Below are positions 35,338 to 44,697 of a stretch of DNA of 64,000 bases, in pieces. Each line of letters opens with the position of its first letter. Position 1 is the stretch's first letter. Position numbers and translations under genes: made by a program. The stretch spans positions 177,665 to 241,664 of the forward strand of contig CADBKZ010000005.1 in the NCBI GenBank assembly GCA_902795355.1. The letters run 5' to 3'. Source of the DNA: an uncultured Ruminococcus sp. (GTDB taxonomy: Bacteria > Bacillota > Clostridia > Oscillospirales > CAG-272). The notes under the pieces were generated by a model that worked only from the letters and a program-made list of their open reading frames with translations, made no database searches and was not told the DNA's origin.

Positions 35338-36546
35338 TCAACTGCCGGAAGAAATATAATCCGGAATTTTTTCTCTCAATTCAATGGTCGTTGTGGAAAC
35401 GCTTCCCGTTCGGGAGTTCTGAACATATTGGATCGTAATGGTGTCGCCCACTTTGCAGTTTGCAATCGCGCGTTTGTATTCGGCCGCGGAGCTGACGGCA
35501 ACGCCGTTCACCGCAACGATCCGTTTTCCCGTTAACGCGCTGTTGTATTTGGAAGCGGTTGCGTAAAGCACGGTATTATAGGTTCCGCTGTAAAACGAGC
35601 TGTAACTCTGCGTATAGAGCGTCAGGCCGTCGTCCGGAATCCCGCGCACATAGCGGTATTCGATCAGCTCGCAGGCAACGTCGTAGGCCTCGTCAATCGG
35701 AATGGCAAATCCGAGACCTTCCACGCCGGAGCTGGAATACTTGGCGTTCACAATTCCGATCAGTTCGCCTTTCAGGTTGAACATGGCGCCGCCGGAGTTG
35801 CCGGAGTTGATCGCCGCGTCGGTCTGAATCAAGGTCATAACCGTGGTGGAACCGTCGCTGTTGCTGAACGAGATCTGCCGCTCCGTTGCGCTGATGATCC
35901 CTTGCGTAACCGTTCCGCCCAAGGTTCCGAGCGGGTTGCCGATCACCACCACTTTTTCGCCGACCACCAAATTGGCGCTCTTCCCGAGGGACGCGGCGGT
36001 CAGGGTTTCTCCCTCGTCGGGGGTAATTTTCAGAATGGCGAGGTCGGAATCGGCGTCCGCGCCGCGCAGCGTTGCGTTGTAGCGGCTTCCGTCGGAAAGC
36101 TCCACCGTATAGGCGTTCTCCCCGTCAATCACGTGGTTGCAGGTGATCACCCAGCCCAGCTCCGCCGAAATGATAACGCCGCTTCCGGCTCCGCTTGCCG
36201 TGTAGATCTGTACCACGCTGTCCTGCACCTTCCGGACCACTTCGGAAAATTCAAACACATCGGTTCCCGCCGAGCCGTAAACCGACGGTTCCGCATCGGA
36301 TTTGACGATGGATTTGATCAAATCCGCTCCCGATAGCGACGGGTCAAGCCCCGTATTTTCCGTGCCGGAGCTTTGAGAGGACGAGGTCCCGTTCCCGCTG
36401 TTTTCGGTTGCTTCGGTGGATTGGGACGGGTTCAAACGGTTAATCAGGTACATGGCCCCGCTGTAACACCCGCTCAACGATACCATAACGGCGATCAGAA
36501 GCGCGATTACGGAACATTTGACGAGGATCTTTTGGTTCTTCAACAT
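35338..36546 (-). CDS. HtrA/DegP-like serine protease, lipid-anchored, with PDZ domain
   Basis: A 402-residue trypsin-like protease of the envelope-stress HtrA family. The triad is His138 in TCNHVID, Asp168 in DSDLAIL and Ser251 in NSGNSGGA. The C-terminal 90 residues form a PDZ domain (ALTGKRIVAVNGVAV). Unusually, the N-terminus ends in a good lipobox, Leu-Ser-Gly-Cys27, so it should be a lipoprotein instead of the single-helix anchored form common in Firmicutes. A Ser/Thr-rich linker spans residues 40-70. The start at 36546 has GGAGTG. First gene of an operon with the RlmA-like and GT2 genes. Confidence 0.9.
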   Translation of the reverse strand: MLKNQKILVKCSVIALLIAVMVSLSGCYSGAMYLINRLNPSQSTEATENSGNGTSSSQSSGTENTGLDPSLSGADLIKSIVKSDAEPSVYGSAGTDVFEFSEVVRKVQDSVVQIYTASGAGSGVIISAELGWVITCNHVIDGENAYTVELSDGSRYNATLRGADADSDLAILKITPDEGETLTAASLGKSANLVVGEKVVVIGNPLGTLGGTVTQGIISATERQISFSNSDGSTTVMTLIQTDAAINSGNSGGAMFNLKGELIGIVNAKYSSSGVEGLGFAIPIDEAYDVACELIEYRYVRGIPDDGLTLYTQSYSSFYSGTYNTVLYATASKYNSALTGKRIVAVNGVAVSSAAEYKRAIANCKVGDTITIQYVQNSRTGSVSTTTIELREKIPDYISSGS

Positions 36547-36640
36547 GATTTTTTCACTCCTTTGAAATGGATTTCGACGGTATGATAACATGTTCTTCTG
36601 AAAAAAAGCTGAAAACATACGCGCTTTTTCTCGGAAATTC

Positions 36641-36669
36641 TTGCTTTTGCGAAAAAAATGATGTATAAT
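36641..36669 (+). promoter_or_regulatory. Promoter for queG-like-addB-addA
   Basis: TTGCTT and TATAAT with a 17-base spacer. It leaves a leader of about 100 bases before the first gene; I see no defined riboswitch in it. Confidence 0.72.
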
Positions 36670-36773
36670 AAAAGGCAGAACGGTTGTCCGGCCGGAAGGC
36701 GCGCCGCAAGGAACGCGCGTTTTCGTTCGTATTCCTATTTATTATATCACATTTTCAGCGAAATGGGAAAGAG

Positions 36774-37625
36774 ATGTTACAATTCTTAACAAATTTTTTT
36801 CAAAAAAAACAAATTGATCTTTTCGCGCCGATTCCGCTTTCTTCCTGCGAGGTACGGAAGCCGTATCTTTTGGAGCGCGAGGGCATCTCTTCGGGAACGG
36901 TTGTTATGATTGCCGCGCCCTATTTTACCCGCGCCTGTCTCTCGCCTAACCGCAACCTTTCGGCATACGCCGTTTCCCGCGATTATCACGGGTTTTACCG
37001 CGAATTGTTTGCGGAACTGCTCCCGCTGCTGCGCGAGCGGCTTCCGGACCGGAAATTTGCCGGCTTTGCGGATCACTCCCCCATTGCCGAGTTGCAGGCT
37101 GCCGCGCGCGCGGGGCTTGGCGTGATCGGCAAGAACGGATTGCTGTTGACGGAGCGGTATTCTTCCTATGTGTTTCTCGGCGAACTGATTACCACCGCCG
37201 AGCTTCCGGCCGCCGCCGGAGAGATCCGCGGCTGCGTTGGGTGCGGAAAATGCCGCAAAGCATGCCCAATGGATGAAATCGGGACCTGTTTGTCCGCGCT
37301 CACGCAAAAGAAAGGCGCGCTCACGCAGGAAGAATCCGCGCATCTTCTCCGCTATGGTTCTGTTTGGGGGTGCGACATCTGTCAGGATGTCTGCCCCTAC
37401 ACCGAGGCCGCCATTCGGAAAGAAACGATTTTTTCGCCGATCCCCTATTTTTCCGTGGATCCTATCCCCCGCCTGACGCTTGAAAAGTTGGACGGGATGA
37501 ACGACGAAGCCTTTTCCGCGCGCGCCTACGCTTGGCGCGGCAGAGAGACGATCCGCCGCAACCTGCTTCTGGCGGAACAAAACGACCCGCAAAAGGTCGG
37601 GAAAGGAGAGCCATGCTCCGATTGA
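36774..37625 (+). CDS. Short QueG-like iron-sulfur oxidoreductase
   Basis: A 283-residue protein related to epoxyqueuosine reductase. The substrate/cobalamin domain has FADHSPIAELQAAARAGLGVIGKNGLLLTE, with the likely catalytic Asp in ADHSP. Two 4Fe-4S clusters are indicated by CVGCGKCRKACP and CDICQDVCP. Known QueG is about 380 residues with a C-terminal helical repeat region; this protein stops soon after the second cluster, so it is either a trimmed QueG or a relative with another substrate. The start at 36774 has GGGAAAGAG. It overlaps addB by 13 bases. Confidence 0.82.
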   Translation: MLQFLTNFFQKKQIDLFAPIPLSSCEVRKPYLLEREGISSGTVVMIAAPYFTRACLSPNRNLSAYAVSRDYHGFYRELFAELLPLLRERLPDRKFAGFADHSPIAELQAAARAGLGVIGKNGLLLTERYSSYVFLGELITTAELPAAAGEIRGCVGCGKCRKACPMDEIGTCLSALTQKKGALTQEESAHLLRYGSVWGCDICQDVCPYTEAAIRKETIFSPIPYFSVDPIPRLTLEKLDGMNDEAFSARAYAWRGRETIRRNLLLAEQNDPQKVGKGEPCSD

Positions 37626-40600
37626 TTTGCGGCCCGTCCGGCTCCGGCAAAACCGCCGAGCTGACAAAGGCCATTCGGGAAGACATTGAAAACGGCGTTC
37701 GCTGTTATTTGCTGGTGCCCGAACAGCAAGCCTACATCAGCGAGCGCGACCTGCCAGAAAAACTGCCTCGGAACGCGGGGCTGTTTTTCGAGATCGTCCA
37801 CTTTTCCGGGCTGTGCGAGGATGTGTTCCGCGCATACGGCGGCGTAACGCAGCTTTCTTCCGACCGCGCCGCAAGAACGCTTCTGATGTGGGAGACTTTG
37901 CGCTCGCTTTCGGGAGTACTGACCCAATACGGAAAGAGCGCGAGAAGCGACATCAGCCTGACCGGCAGTATGCTGACCGCGGTGGAAGATCTGAAAAACA
38001 ACGGGATTACGCCCGAACAGCTCGAAACCGCCGCCGACCGCCTGCCAAAGACCGACCCCCTGACCCAGAAACTACGGGATCTTTCCATGGTTTTTGCCGC
38101 TTTTGACGCGCAAATGGAAAAAAGTTTCGGCGGGAGCGCCGCCGAAAAACTGACCCGCATGGCGAAGCTCCTGCAAACGCACGATTATTTCGCGGGAACG
38201 CATATTTATATTGATTCCTTTACCAGCTTTACCGTTCCCGAATACGCCGTTCTGACCGAGCTGCTGCGCGGCGCGGATCGCGTTACCGTTGCGCTTTGCA
38301 CCAACGCCCTGCATGGCGCCGCCATTCAATTTGCGGGCGTTTCCGAAACGGCAAAACGGCTTGCAAACTGCGCCGCAAAGGCCGATTCTCCGGTTCAATA
38401 CCAAGTTTTGACGTCCCGCCACAACTGCCGCCCCGAGGCTCTCCGCATGCTGGAAAGCGACCTTTGGCGGTTTGATCTGCGTTCGGAAGAGCGTCGGATC
38501 CCCGCCGACCGCGGGCAGGACGCGGTGCGCCTTTACGCCTGCTCGAATCTCTATGAAGAATCCGAGCTTGCGGCGTTGAACATTCTTGACCTTGTGCAAA
38601 GCGGAATGCATTACGGCGACATTGCCGTGTTTGTTCGGGAAACCGAAACCTACCGCGGCGTCCTCGACGCCGCCTTGGAACGCCGCGGGATTCCCTATTT
38701 CTTCTCCGACCGTACCGAGCTTGCCGCCAAGCCGCTTTCCCGCTTGGTTCTTTCCGCGTTGCGCGCCGTCGGCCGCAACTACCGCGTTCAGGATGTGATA
38801 ACGTTGGTAAAAACGGGGCTTTGCGGCGTTGATCTGCGCGACGCCGCGCTGTTCGAGGAGTATTGCGAAACATGGCATATCAGCGGTTCCCGCTTCTGCG
38901 ACGATGTCTGGAACATGAATCCGGACGGGCTGGTTGCCGAACGGAGCGAACGCGGCGAGGAAATCCTCGAAGCGGCAAATCGCGTTCGGGAAGCGGTTAT
39001 AAAGCCTCTGCGTTCCCTCTCCGCCGAGCTGCGCGCGTCCTCACGACTGGCCGACCGCTGCCGCGCGGTTTATTGCTATCTCTGCAACCTCGGAATTGCC
39101 AAGCAATTATCCGCGCTCGCCGCCGAGGAACTCACGCTCGGTCAATCGCGCGAGGCAGGCGAAACCGTTCGCCTGTACCGTTTTCTGACTGATTCTCTGC
39201 TGAAACTCTGCGATCTGCTTCCCGACGCGGAAGTGACCGTGGATGAATTTCTTTCCCTTTTAACAATTTTGTTCTCGGAGAGCGACCTCGGATCGGTGCC
39301 GAACGTGCATGATTGCGTGATGATCGGTTCGGCCGCCACCATGCGCGTGGAAGGGGTTCAAGCCTCTCTCCTGCTCGGGCTGTGCGAGGGAGAATTTCCG
39401 AAATCCGCGGAAAGCGGCGGAATCCTTTCGGACCGCGAAAAAGCAACGCTCGAACCTCTCGGCATTGCGTTCGACACCAACGAATCGTTGCGTTCGTCCG
39501 AGGAATTGCTGTATGTTTACCGCGCGGTAACAAAGCCTTTGCGCACCCTCTGCATGTCCGCGCCCGTTCTGCGCACAGATGGAAGCGAACGCGCTCCGTC
39601 CCTTGCGTTTACGCGCGTCTGCTACCTTTTGGATCGCAAGCCGGAACTCTTCCGGTTCGGCCAAATCCGGCAAAATAATGCGGAAAGTACCGCGAAAAAC
39701 GGGCTTTTTGAGCGGAAAGCCCCGCCGAGCGACGCGGCATCGTCCCTGTATCTTTCCAAAACAAAGATCAACACTTTCATGAAATGCCCCTATTCCTATT
39801 ACAGCAACTACACGCTTCGCTTGCGCGAAAAAAAGGACTCTTCCACATCGGCCGCGGACGACGGGACTTTTGTTCATTACGTGTTCCAACGCTTCTTGGA
39901 AAAAATGCTTCAACCGGACGGTTCCCTGCGCTTTCCGAGCGAGGATGAAGTCCGCGAAACCGTCAACGCCATCGTTTCAGAATATCTCAACCGCGTTTGC
40001 CCCATCCCGCCGGATGAAATGGACACGCGCCTGCTCCACCTGTTCAGCCGCCTGTGTTCGCTCGCGGAAATTCTCTTGAAAAGCGCGCTGGAAGAAATTG
40101 CGTCCGGCCGTTTTACGCCGCGCTTTTTTGAAGAAAAGATCGGGAAAGAAAATATCCCCGATCTTTCCCTGACCCTCAAAAACGGCAGTACCGTTCACCT
40201 TACCGGCGAGATTGACCGCGTTGACCTCTACCGGAAGGACGATCAGGTTTACGTCCGCGTTGTCGATTACAAAACCGGCTCGGCCGATTTCAGCATCGGC
40301 GATGTGGAATCCGGAATGGATATGCAGTTGGTGATCTATCTGTATGCCGTTACGAAAATCGACCCCGAGCATTATGTTCCCGCGGGCGCGCACTATCTGA
40401 AAAAACAGCGCGTCGGCGGCTCTTTGGCGGCCTCGCGAAGCGGTTTTCTGCTGGATGATCCCGCCTTGATCGCCGATTGCGACACAACGGACGGGCAGCT
40501 TTATACCAAATCGCTCAAAAAGCTCTCCGCGGACGCCATCCGGGATCTGATTGAAAAGATGAAAAGCAATGTAACGTCGGTGGCGGAGCGGATCCTATGC

Positions 40601-40693
40601 GGCGAAGCGGCAAAAACGCCCTCTCCGGACGCCTGCGAATACTGTGTCGTTCGCGAGCATTGCGACGTTGCCGCGCCGAAAAGCAAATTCTGA
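37613..40693 (+). CDS. addB: ATP-dependent helicase/nuclease subunit B
   Basis: A 1026-residue AddB. The N-terminal Walker A is LICGPSGSGKTAEL. The C-terminal PD-(D/E)xK nuclease motif is VVDYKTGSADFS. The four-cysteine iron-sulfur staple is complete: one Cys in FMKCPYSYYSNY and Cys-x2-Cys-x5-Cys in DACEYCVVREHC. With AddA it processes double-strand breaks for RecA. The start at 37613 has AAAGGAG and overlaps the queG-like gene. Confidence 0.93.
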   Translation: MLRLICGPSGSGKTAELTKAIREDIENGVRCYLLVPEQQAYISERDLPEKLPRNAGLFFEIVHFSGLCEDVFRAYGGVTQLSSDRAARTLLMWETLRSLSGVLTQYGKSARSDISLTGSMLTAVEDLKNNGITPEQLETAADRLPKTDPLTQKLRDLSMVFAAFDAQMEKSFGGSAAEKLTRMAKLLQTHDYFAGTHIYIDSFTSFTVPEYAVLTELLRGADRVTVALCTNALHGAAIQFAGVSETAKRLANCAAKADSPVQYQVLTSRHNCRPEALRMLESDLWRFDLRSEERRIPADRGQDAVRLYACSNLYEESELAALNILDLVQSGMHYGDIAVFVRETETYRGVLDAALERRGIPYFFSDRTELAAKPLSRLVLSALRAVGRNYRVQDVITLVKTGLCGVDLRDAALFEEYCETWHISGSRFCDDVWNMNPDGLVAERSERGEEILEAANRVREAVIKPLRSLSAELRASSRLADRCRAVYCYLCNLGIAKQLSALAAEELTLGQSREAGETVRLYRFLTDSLLKLCDLLPDAEVTVDEFLSLLTILFSESDLGSVPNVHDCVMIGSAATMRVEGVQASLLLGLCEGEFPKSAESGGILSDREKATLEPLGIAFDTNESLRSSEELLYVYRAVTKPLRTLCMSAPVLRTDGSERAPSLAFTRVCYLLDRKPELFRFGQIRQNNAESTAKNGLFERKAPPSDAASSLYLSKTKINTFMKCPYSYYSNYTLRLREKKDSSTSAADDGTFVHYVFQRFLEKMLQPDGSLRFPSEDEVRETVNAIVSEYLNRVCPIPPDEMDTRLLHLFSRLCSLAEILLKSALEEIASGRFTPRFFEEKIGKENIPDLSLTLKNGSTVHLTGEIDRVDLYRKDDQVYVRVVDYKTGSADFSIGDVESGMDMQLVIYLYAVTKIDPEHYVPAGAHYLKKQRVGGSLAASRSGFLLDDPALIADCDTTDGQLYTKSLKKLSADAIRDLIEKMKSNVTSVAERILCGEAAKTPSPDACEYCVVREHCDVAAPKSKF

Positions 40694-40707
40694 CGAGGGG
40701 GAAAACA

Positions 40708-43700
40708 ATGGAAACAGAAAAGAAACGAACATGGACCCCCTCGCAGGAAACCGCCATGGGGTTACGCAATAAACTGCTGTTGGTTTCCGCGGCGGCCGGA
40801 TCCGGCAAAACCAGCGTTCTGACCGAGCGCATCATTCGCCGCCTGCTCGACAGCGAGGATCCTGTCAGCCTCTCCGACCTCTTGATCGTCACCTTTACCC
40901 GCGCGGCGGCCGCCGAATTGAAAACGCGCATTGCCGCGGCTCTTGGCGAAGCGCTTGCGGCCGATCCTTCCAACATGCGCCTTTCCAACCAATTGCTTCT
41001 GCTCGGGAGCGCGCAAATTTCCACGATCGACGCCTATTTCCAGCAGGCGGTGCGCGCCAATTTCGAGCGTCTCGGCCTTCCAGCCTCGTTCCGCATGGCG
41101 GACGAGGGCGAGCTGTTCGCGCTTTCGCAGGAGATCATGAACGATCTGCTCGCCGAGTTTTACGGAATGTATGAACCGCCGATTGATCCCGCAAGCGGCG
41201 AGAACCCGTTTTCCCGTTTGCGCAACAATCGGTTTGCCGATTGTATGGACCATATTTACAGCGGTACCTCTTCCGGCGATCTTGCCGAAATTCTGCTGCG
41301 CTTTTACGATCGTTTCGGCTCCTACCCGCAAGGAATCGATCTCTTGCGGGATGCCGCCGAGCAGTTACGGGCGGAAGCCGACGGCGATTTTCTGCTCTCC
41401 CGCGCGGGCGGTGTCATCCGCGAACGTCTTTTTGCGGAAGTCTCCTCTTTCGCGCAGGTTCTTGCCGAGGTAAAATCCCGCCATAGCGCGGATCCCGAAG
41501 CCGCCAAAAAACAGGGCGGGATTCTCGCCGACGATGCGGAGCAATGCCAATGCCTGCTGCGCGCGCTTGGCGGCAAGGAATGGGAAGAAGTGCGCCGCGC
41601 GGCGGTCAATTTTGTCTTTCCCCGTTTCGTTGCGGCCGCAAAACCCGCGCCGGAATGGTCGGAACGCTATCAGTCCGCCAGAAACAACTTCAAAAAACGC
41701 TTGGCGGCTTTGCAATCGTCGGTTTTCGCGGCAAGTCCGCTTCAATTGCGCGAAGAAATGCTGCAAACCGCCGCGTTTGCCGAAATGCTCCATCGCTTTT
41801 ACGGCGCTTTCCGCGACCGCTTTCTCGCGGAAAAGCTCGACCGCGGCATCCTCGGCTTCAACGACATTCGGGATTCGCTCTATCGGCTGCTGACGGGCGA
41901 GGATGGTGAGGCCGCGGCGCAAGCCCTCGGCGGCAAATACCGCGAGGTCTACATTGACGAATATCAGGATGTGGACGGCGTGCAGGACCGCATTTTCTCC
42001 CTGATCGGCGGCGCGCGTCGCTTTATGGTCGGCGACATCAAACAGAGCATTTACGGCTTTCGGGGGAGCGATCCCACAATTTTTGCCGACTATCGCCGTT
42101 CCATGCCGCTTTCCACCGATGCTGGTGCCGAAACTTCCCCGTCGGTTTGCGTGTTCATGTCCGAAAATTTCCGCTGTGATCAAACCGTAATCGACTTTGC
42201 CAATACTGTTTGCTCGTTTCTCTTTTCGGCATGCCCCGAAAGCGTTGGCTACCTGCCGCAGGACGACCTGCAACACCGCAAAAAAGACCCCGAAACCGCG
42301 GGTTGGCAACCGGTTCCCGCGCAGGTAGTCGTTCTGGAACGGGCGCAAACAAACCGATCGGGCGAGGCGGACGAACCTGCGGCGTCCGATGGTTCCGAGC
42401 GCGAAGAGGAACCGCTTTCCCGCGAAGCTCTTTGGATCGCCGCGGAAATATCCCGCCTGCTTGCCAACGGCAAGCTGAACGACGGTTCCCCGATTCTGCC
42501 CGAACACATCGCCATTCTGACGCGCCGCAGCGGCGTTTACGCGGACCCGTATATCAAGGCTTTGGAACGCCTCGGGATTCCCGTTTCGTCGGATTCGGCC
42601 GACCGGCTGACCCACGACCCGCTGATGATCGATATGCTCAATCTTCTGCGCGCCGTTGACAACCCCTACCGCGATTTGCCGCTCTCCGAATACCTGCAAA
42701 CCGAACGCGGCGGGTTCACGCTTGCGGAATTGAGCGCGATCCGTGAAATCGCGCCCATGTCCAAATCGCTCTACGACGCCATTTTGGTTGCCGCACAAAC
42801 GCCCGATTTTGCGTATTCGGAAAAAGCCCGCGCGTTTTCGGCATGGCTCGAAAGCTACCGCAGAATTGCCGCCGCGCAGCCCGCCGACCGCTTTTTGCGG
42901 ATCCTTTACCTTGACGAACGCTTTGCCGACCTTGCCTCGTCGCCTGTTTTCCTGACGCTCTACGAGCAGGCGCGCGTTTATCAACGGTCGTCTTGGTGCG
43001 GCCTCTACGGGTATCTGGACTACATTACGCGGCTTTGGGACGGCGATCAGCTCTCCGCCGGCGGGTTCCGGCGGGCGGAAAGCGCGGTTCGCGTTATCAC
43101 GATGCACGCTTCCAAAGGGCTGGAATTTCCCGTGGTATTTGTGGCTTCCTGCGGCTCGGCATTCTCCTCGCAAGACCTGAAATCCCCCATGTTTTACGGA
43201 AAAAAGGTCGGCTTTTCCTCAAACTTGTTCCATCCCGAGCGCGGAACAGCCGCGCCGAGCGTTCTTAAAGAAGCCGGAAAAATCGCCGTTTCCGATGAAA
43301 ACGCCGAGGGCGAGATCCGTTTGCTTTACGTTGCGCTGACGCGCGCGCGGGAGCGCCTGTATGTAACCGCAACGCCCTCTCGGCAGAAAAAGAGTCTGCT
43401 TTCGGACGTTTCCGCGATCCATCGCAACCGCCGTTCCGAAATTCTCGGCGGAAAGAGCTTTTTGGATTGGATTTTGGCCTCGCTGAACGACGCAGAGCAA
43501 ACAAACAAGAGTTTTCCCGCCGAAATCCGGTGGATCGCCCCCGAAGAACCGATTGAAGCGTCCGTTCGCCCCTCGGAAACGCCGAAAGCGGCGCCAAATG
43601 AAACCGCCGTTGCGGAAACGGTTTTGCATTTCCGCTCGGTTGCGGAGCGCGCCGAAGCCTTTGATTACCCGCTGGAAGCCCTGCGCGGCGTACCAACCAA

Positions 43701-44388
43701 AGCGGCGGCTTCCAAGCTTCGCCCCGATCTGCTGGATACGCTGAAAGAAGAGGATGATGAAAATGCGATTCGGGAGCAGATCCGCCTGATGCAGGATGCG
43801 GAACCCTCGTTCGACGGGCTTCTTTCGGCGCATCGCCGACCCACCGCCGCCGAAATCGGAACCGCAACGCACGCGTTTCTGGAATTTTGCGATCTGCCGA
43901 ACCTCGCGCCCGATACGATCGATTCGGAAATGGATCGGCTTGTGGCGCAAAAGTTCCTGACGCCCGAAACCGCCGCCATTGCCAACCGCACCGCTCTGCG
44001 CAAATTTGCTGCAAGCCCGCTCATCGGTCGGATCAAAACCGCGGAGCAAATCCTGCGCGAGCAGAAATTCGGGCTGTTCCTGCCGCTTTCCGAACTGACG
44101 GCGGATCCCGACCTTGCGTTGCAGGTCAAAGGGCAGAATTTGTTTGTGCAGGGGTCCATCGATCTGATTCTGATCGGCAAAGACGGACGCATAGAACTCT
44201 ACGACTACAAAACCGACCACATCACGCCCGAAGAGCGCGCCGACCGCGCCCTGCTACGCGCGCATCTGCAAGCCCGCCACGGAAACCAGCTGGCTTGCTA
44301 CGCCCGCGCTATTGAGAATCTCTTCGGCAAACGCCCCGACAAAACCTATCTCTTTCTGCTCGCCTTGGGCGAACCCATGGAAATCTGA
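40708..44388 (+). CDS. addA: ATP-dependent helicase/nuclease subunit A
   Basis: A 1226-residue UvrD-like helicase with C-terminal nuclease. It has a Q motif TPSQETAM, Walker A SAAAGSGKTSVL, the motif II/III region YIDEYQDVDGVQD and GDIKQSIYGFRGSDP, motif V ITMHASKGLEFPVVF and motif VI YVALTRARERL. The nuclease motif IELYDYKTDH lies near the end. The start at 40708 follows GAGGGGG, 14 bases after addB. A strong terminator ends the operon. Confidence 0.96.
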   Translation: METEKKRTWTPSQETAMGLRNKLLLVSAAAGSGKTSVLTERIIRRLLDSEDPVSLSDLLIVTFTRAAAAELKTRIAAALGEALAADPSNMRLSNQLLLLGSAQISTIDAYFQQAVRANFERLGLPASFRMADEGELFALSQEIMNDLLAEFYGMYEPPIDPASGENPFSRLRNNRFADCMDHIYSGTSSGDLAEILLRFYDRFGSYPQGIDLLRDAAEQLRAEADGDFLLSRAGGVIRERLFAEVSSFAQVLAEVKSRHSADPEAAKKQGGILADDAEQCQCLLRALGGKEWEEVRRAAVNFVFPRFVAAAKPAPEWSERYQSARNNFKKRLAALQSSVFAASPLQLREEMLQTAAFAEMLHRFYGAFRDRFLAEKLDRGILGFNDIRDSLYRLLTGEDGEAAAQALGGKYREVYIDEYQDVDGVQDRIFSLIGGARRFMVGDIKQSIYGFRGSDPTIFADYRRSMPLSTDAGAETSPSVCVFMSENFRCDQTVIDFANTVCSFLFSACPESVGYLPQDDLQHRKKDPETAGWQPVPAQVVVLERAQTNRSGEADEPAASDGSEREEEPLSREALWIAAEISRLLANGKLNDGSPILPEHIAILTRRSGVYADPYIKALERLGIPVSSDSADRLTHDPLMIDMLNLLRAVDNPYRDLPLSEYLQTERGGFTLAELSAIREIAPMSKSLYDAILVAAQTPDFAYSEKARAFSAWLESYRRIAAAQPADRFLRILYLDERFADLASSPVFLTLYEQARVYQRSSWCGLYGYLDYITRLWDGDQLSAGGFRRAESAVRVITMHASKGLEFPVVFVASCGSAFSSQDLKSPMFYGKKVGFSSNLFHPERGTAAPSVLKEAGKIAVSDENAEGEIRLLYVALTRARERLYVTATPSRQKKSLLSDVSAIHRNRRSEILGGKSFLDWILASLNDAEQTNKSFPAEIRWIAPEEPIEASVRPSETPKAAPNETAVAETVLHFRSVAERAEAFDYPLEALRGVPTKAAASKLRPDLLDTLKEEDDENAIREQIRLMQDAEPSFDGLLSAHRRPTAAEIGTATHAFLEFCDLPNLAPDTIDSEMDRLVAQKFLTPETAAIANRTALRKFAASPLIGRIKTAEQILREQKFGLFLPLSELTADPDLALQVKGQNLFVQGSIDLILIGKDGRIELYDYKTDHITPEERADRALLRAHLQARHGNQLACYARAIENLFGKRPDKTYLFLLALGEPMEI

Positions 44389-44397
44389 CACCGAACG

Positions 44398-44447
44398 CCA
44401 AAAAGAGGGCTTCCGGCGGATAAGACCGCTGGAAGCCCTCTTTTTGG
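44398..44447. terminator. Bidirectional terminator between addA and the glycan locus
   Basis: Arms of 22 bases pair with a single mismatch around ATAAGA, with A5 and T5 runs. It separates two convergent operons. Confidence 0.93.
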
Positions 44448-44487
44448 AAAATGGATTGGAACGCGCATGCCGCGCATGGAAGCATTT

Positions 44488-44697
44488 TCAGGGTTCGGCT
44501 TCCCGCAACGGCGGAAACAATCGGCACCCCTGCTCTTGGAACCGGCGAATGGCACGGTCCATCTCTTCCCGCGTCCAACCGATGTCCTTTGCGATACATT
44601 CGCGGCAAAGGAAAGCGGTTGCCCCGCGGTGAATCAGTTTCAGGTGGCATCCGATGTCAAATTCGTCCAGCTCGCGGGAACAGCGCATGCACTGCAT
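44488..44697 (-). CDS. Small zinc-ribbon-like protein coupled to alpha-galactosidase
   Basis: A 69-residue protein with Cys3-x2-Cys6 and Cys31-x2-Cys34, a likely zinc site, plus Cys17, His18 and His23 between them. A helical C-terminus (WTREEMDRAIRRFQEQGC) follows. Similar small proteins are common in Clostridia sugar loci as I remember them, but I know no function. The start codon directly follows the GH27 stop (TGAATG), so translation is coupled, and the coding potential is supported by its position and cysteine pattern. Last gene of the glycan locus. Confidence 0.78.
   Translation of the reverse strand: MQCMRCSRELDEFDIGCHLKLIHRGATAFLCRECIAKDIGWTREEMDRAIRRFQEQGCRLFPPLREAEP

Noticed and set aside
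36670..36773. PreQ1 riboswitch in the leader of the queG-like gene
   Set aside because: The GC-rich leader shows a short CGCGC hairpin but no preQ1 pseudoknot pattern that I could recognise.
41365..43173. A 602-codon minus-strand open frame
   Set aside because: Antisense to addA, whose helicase motifs are intact through the region.
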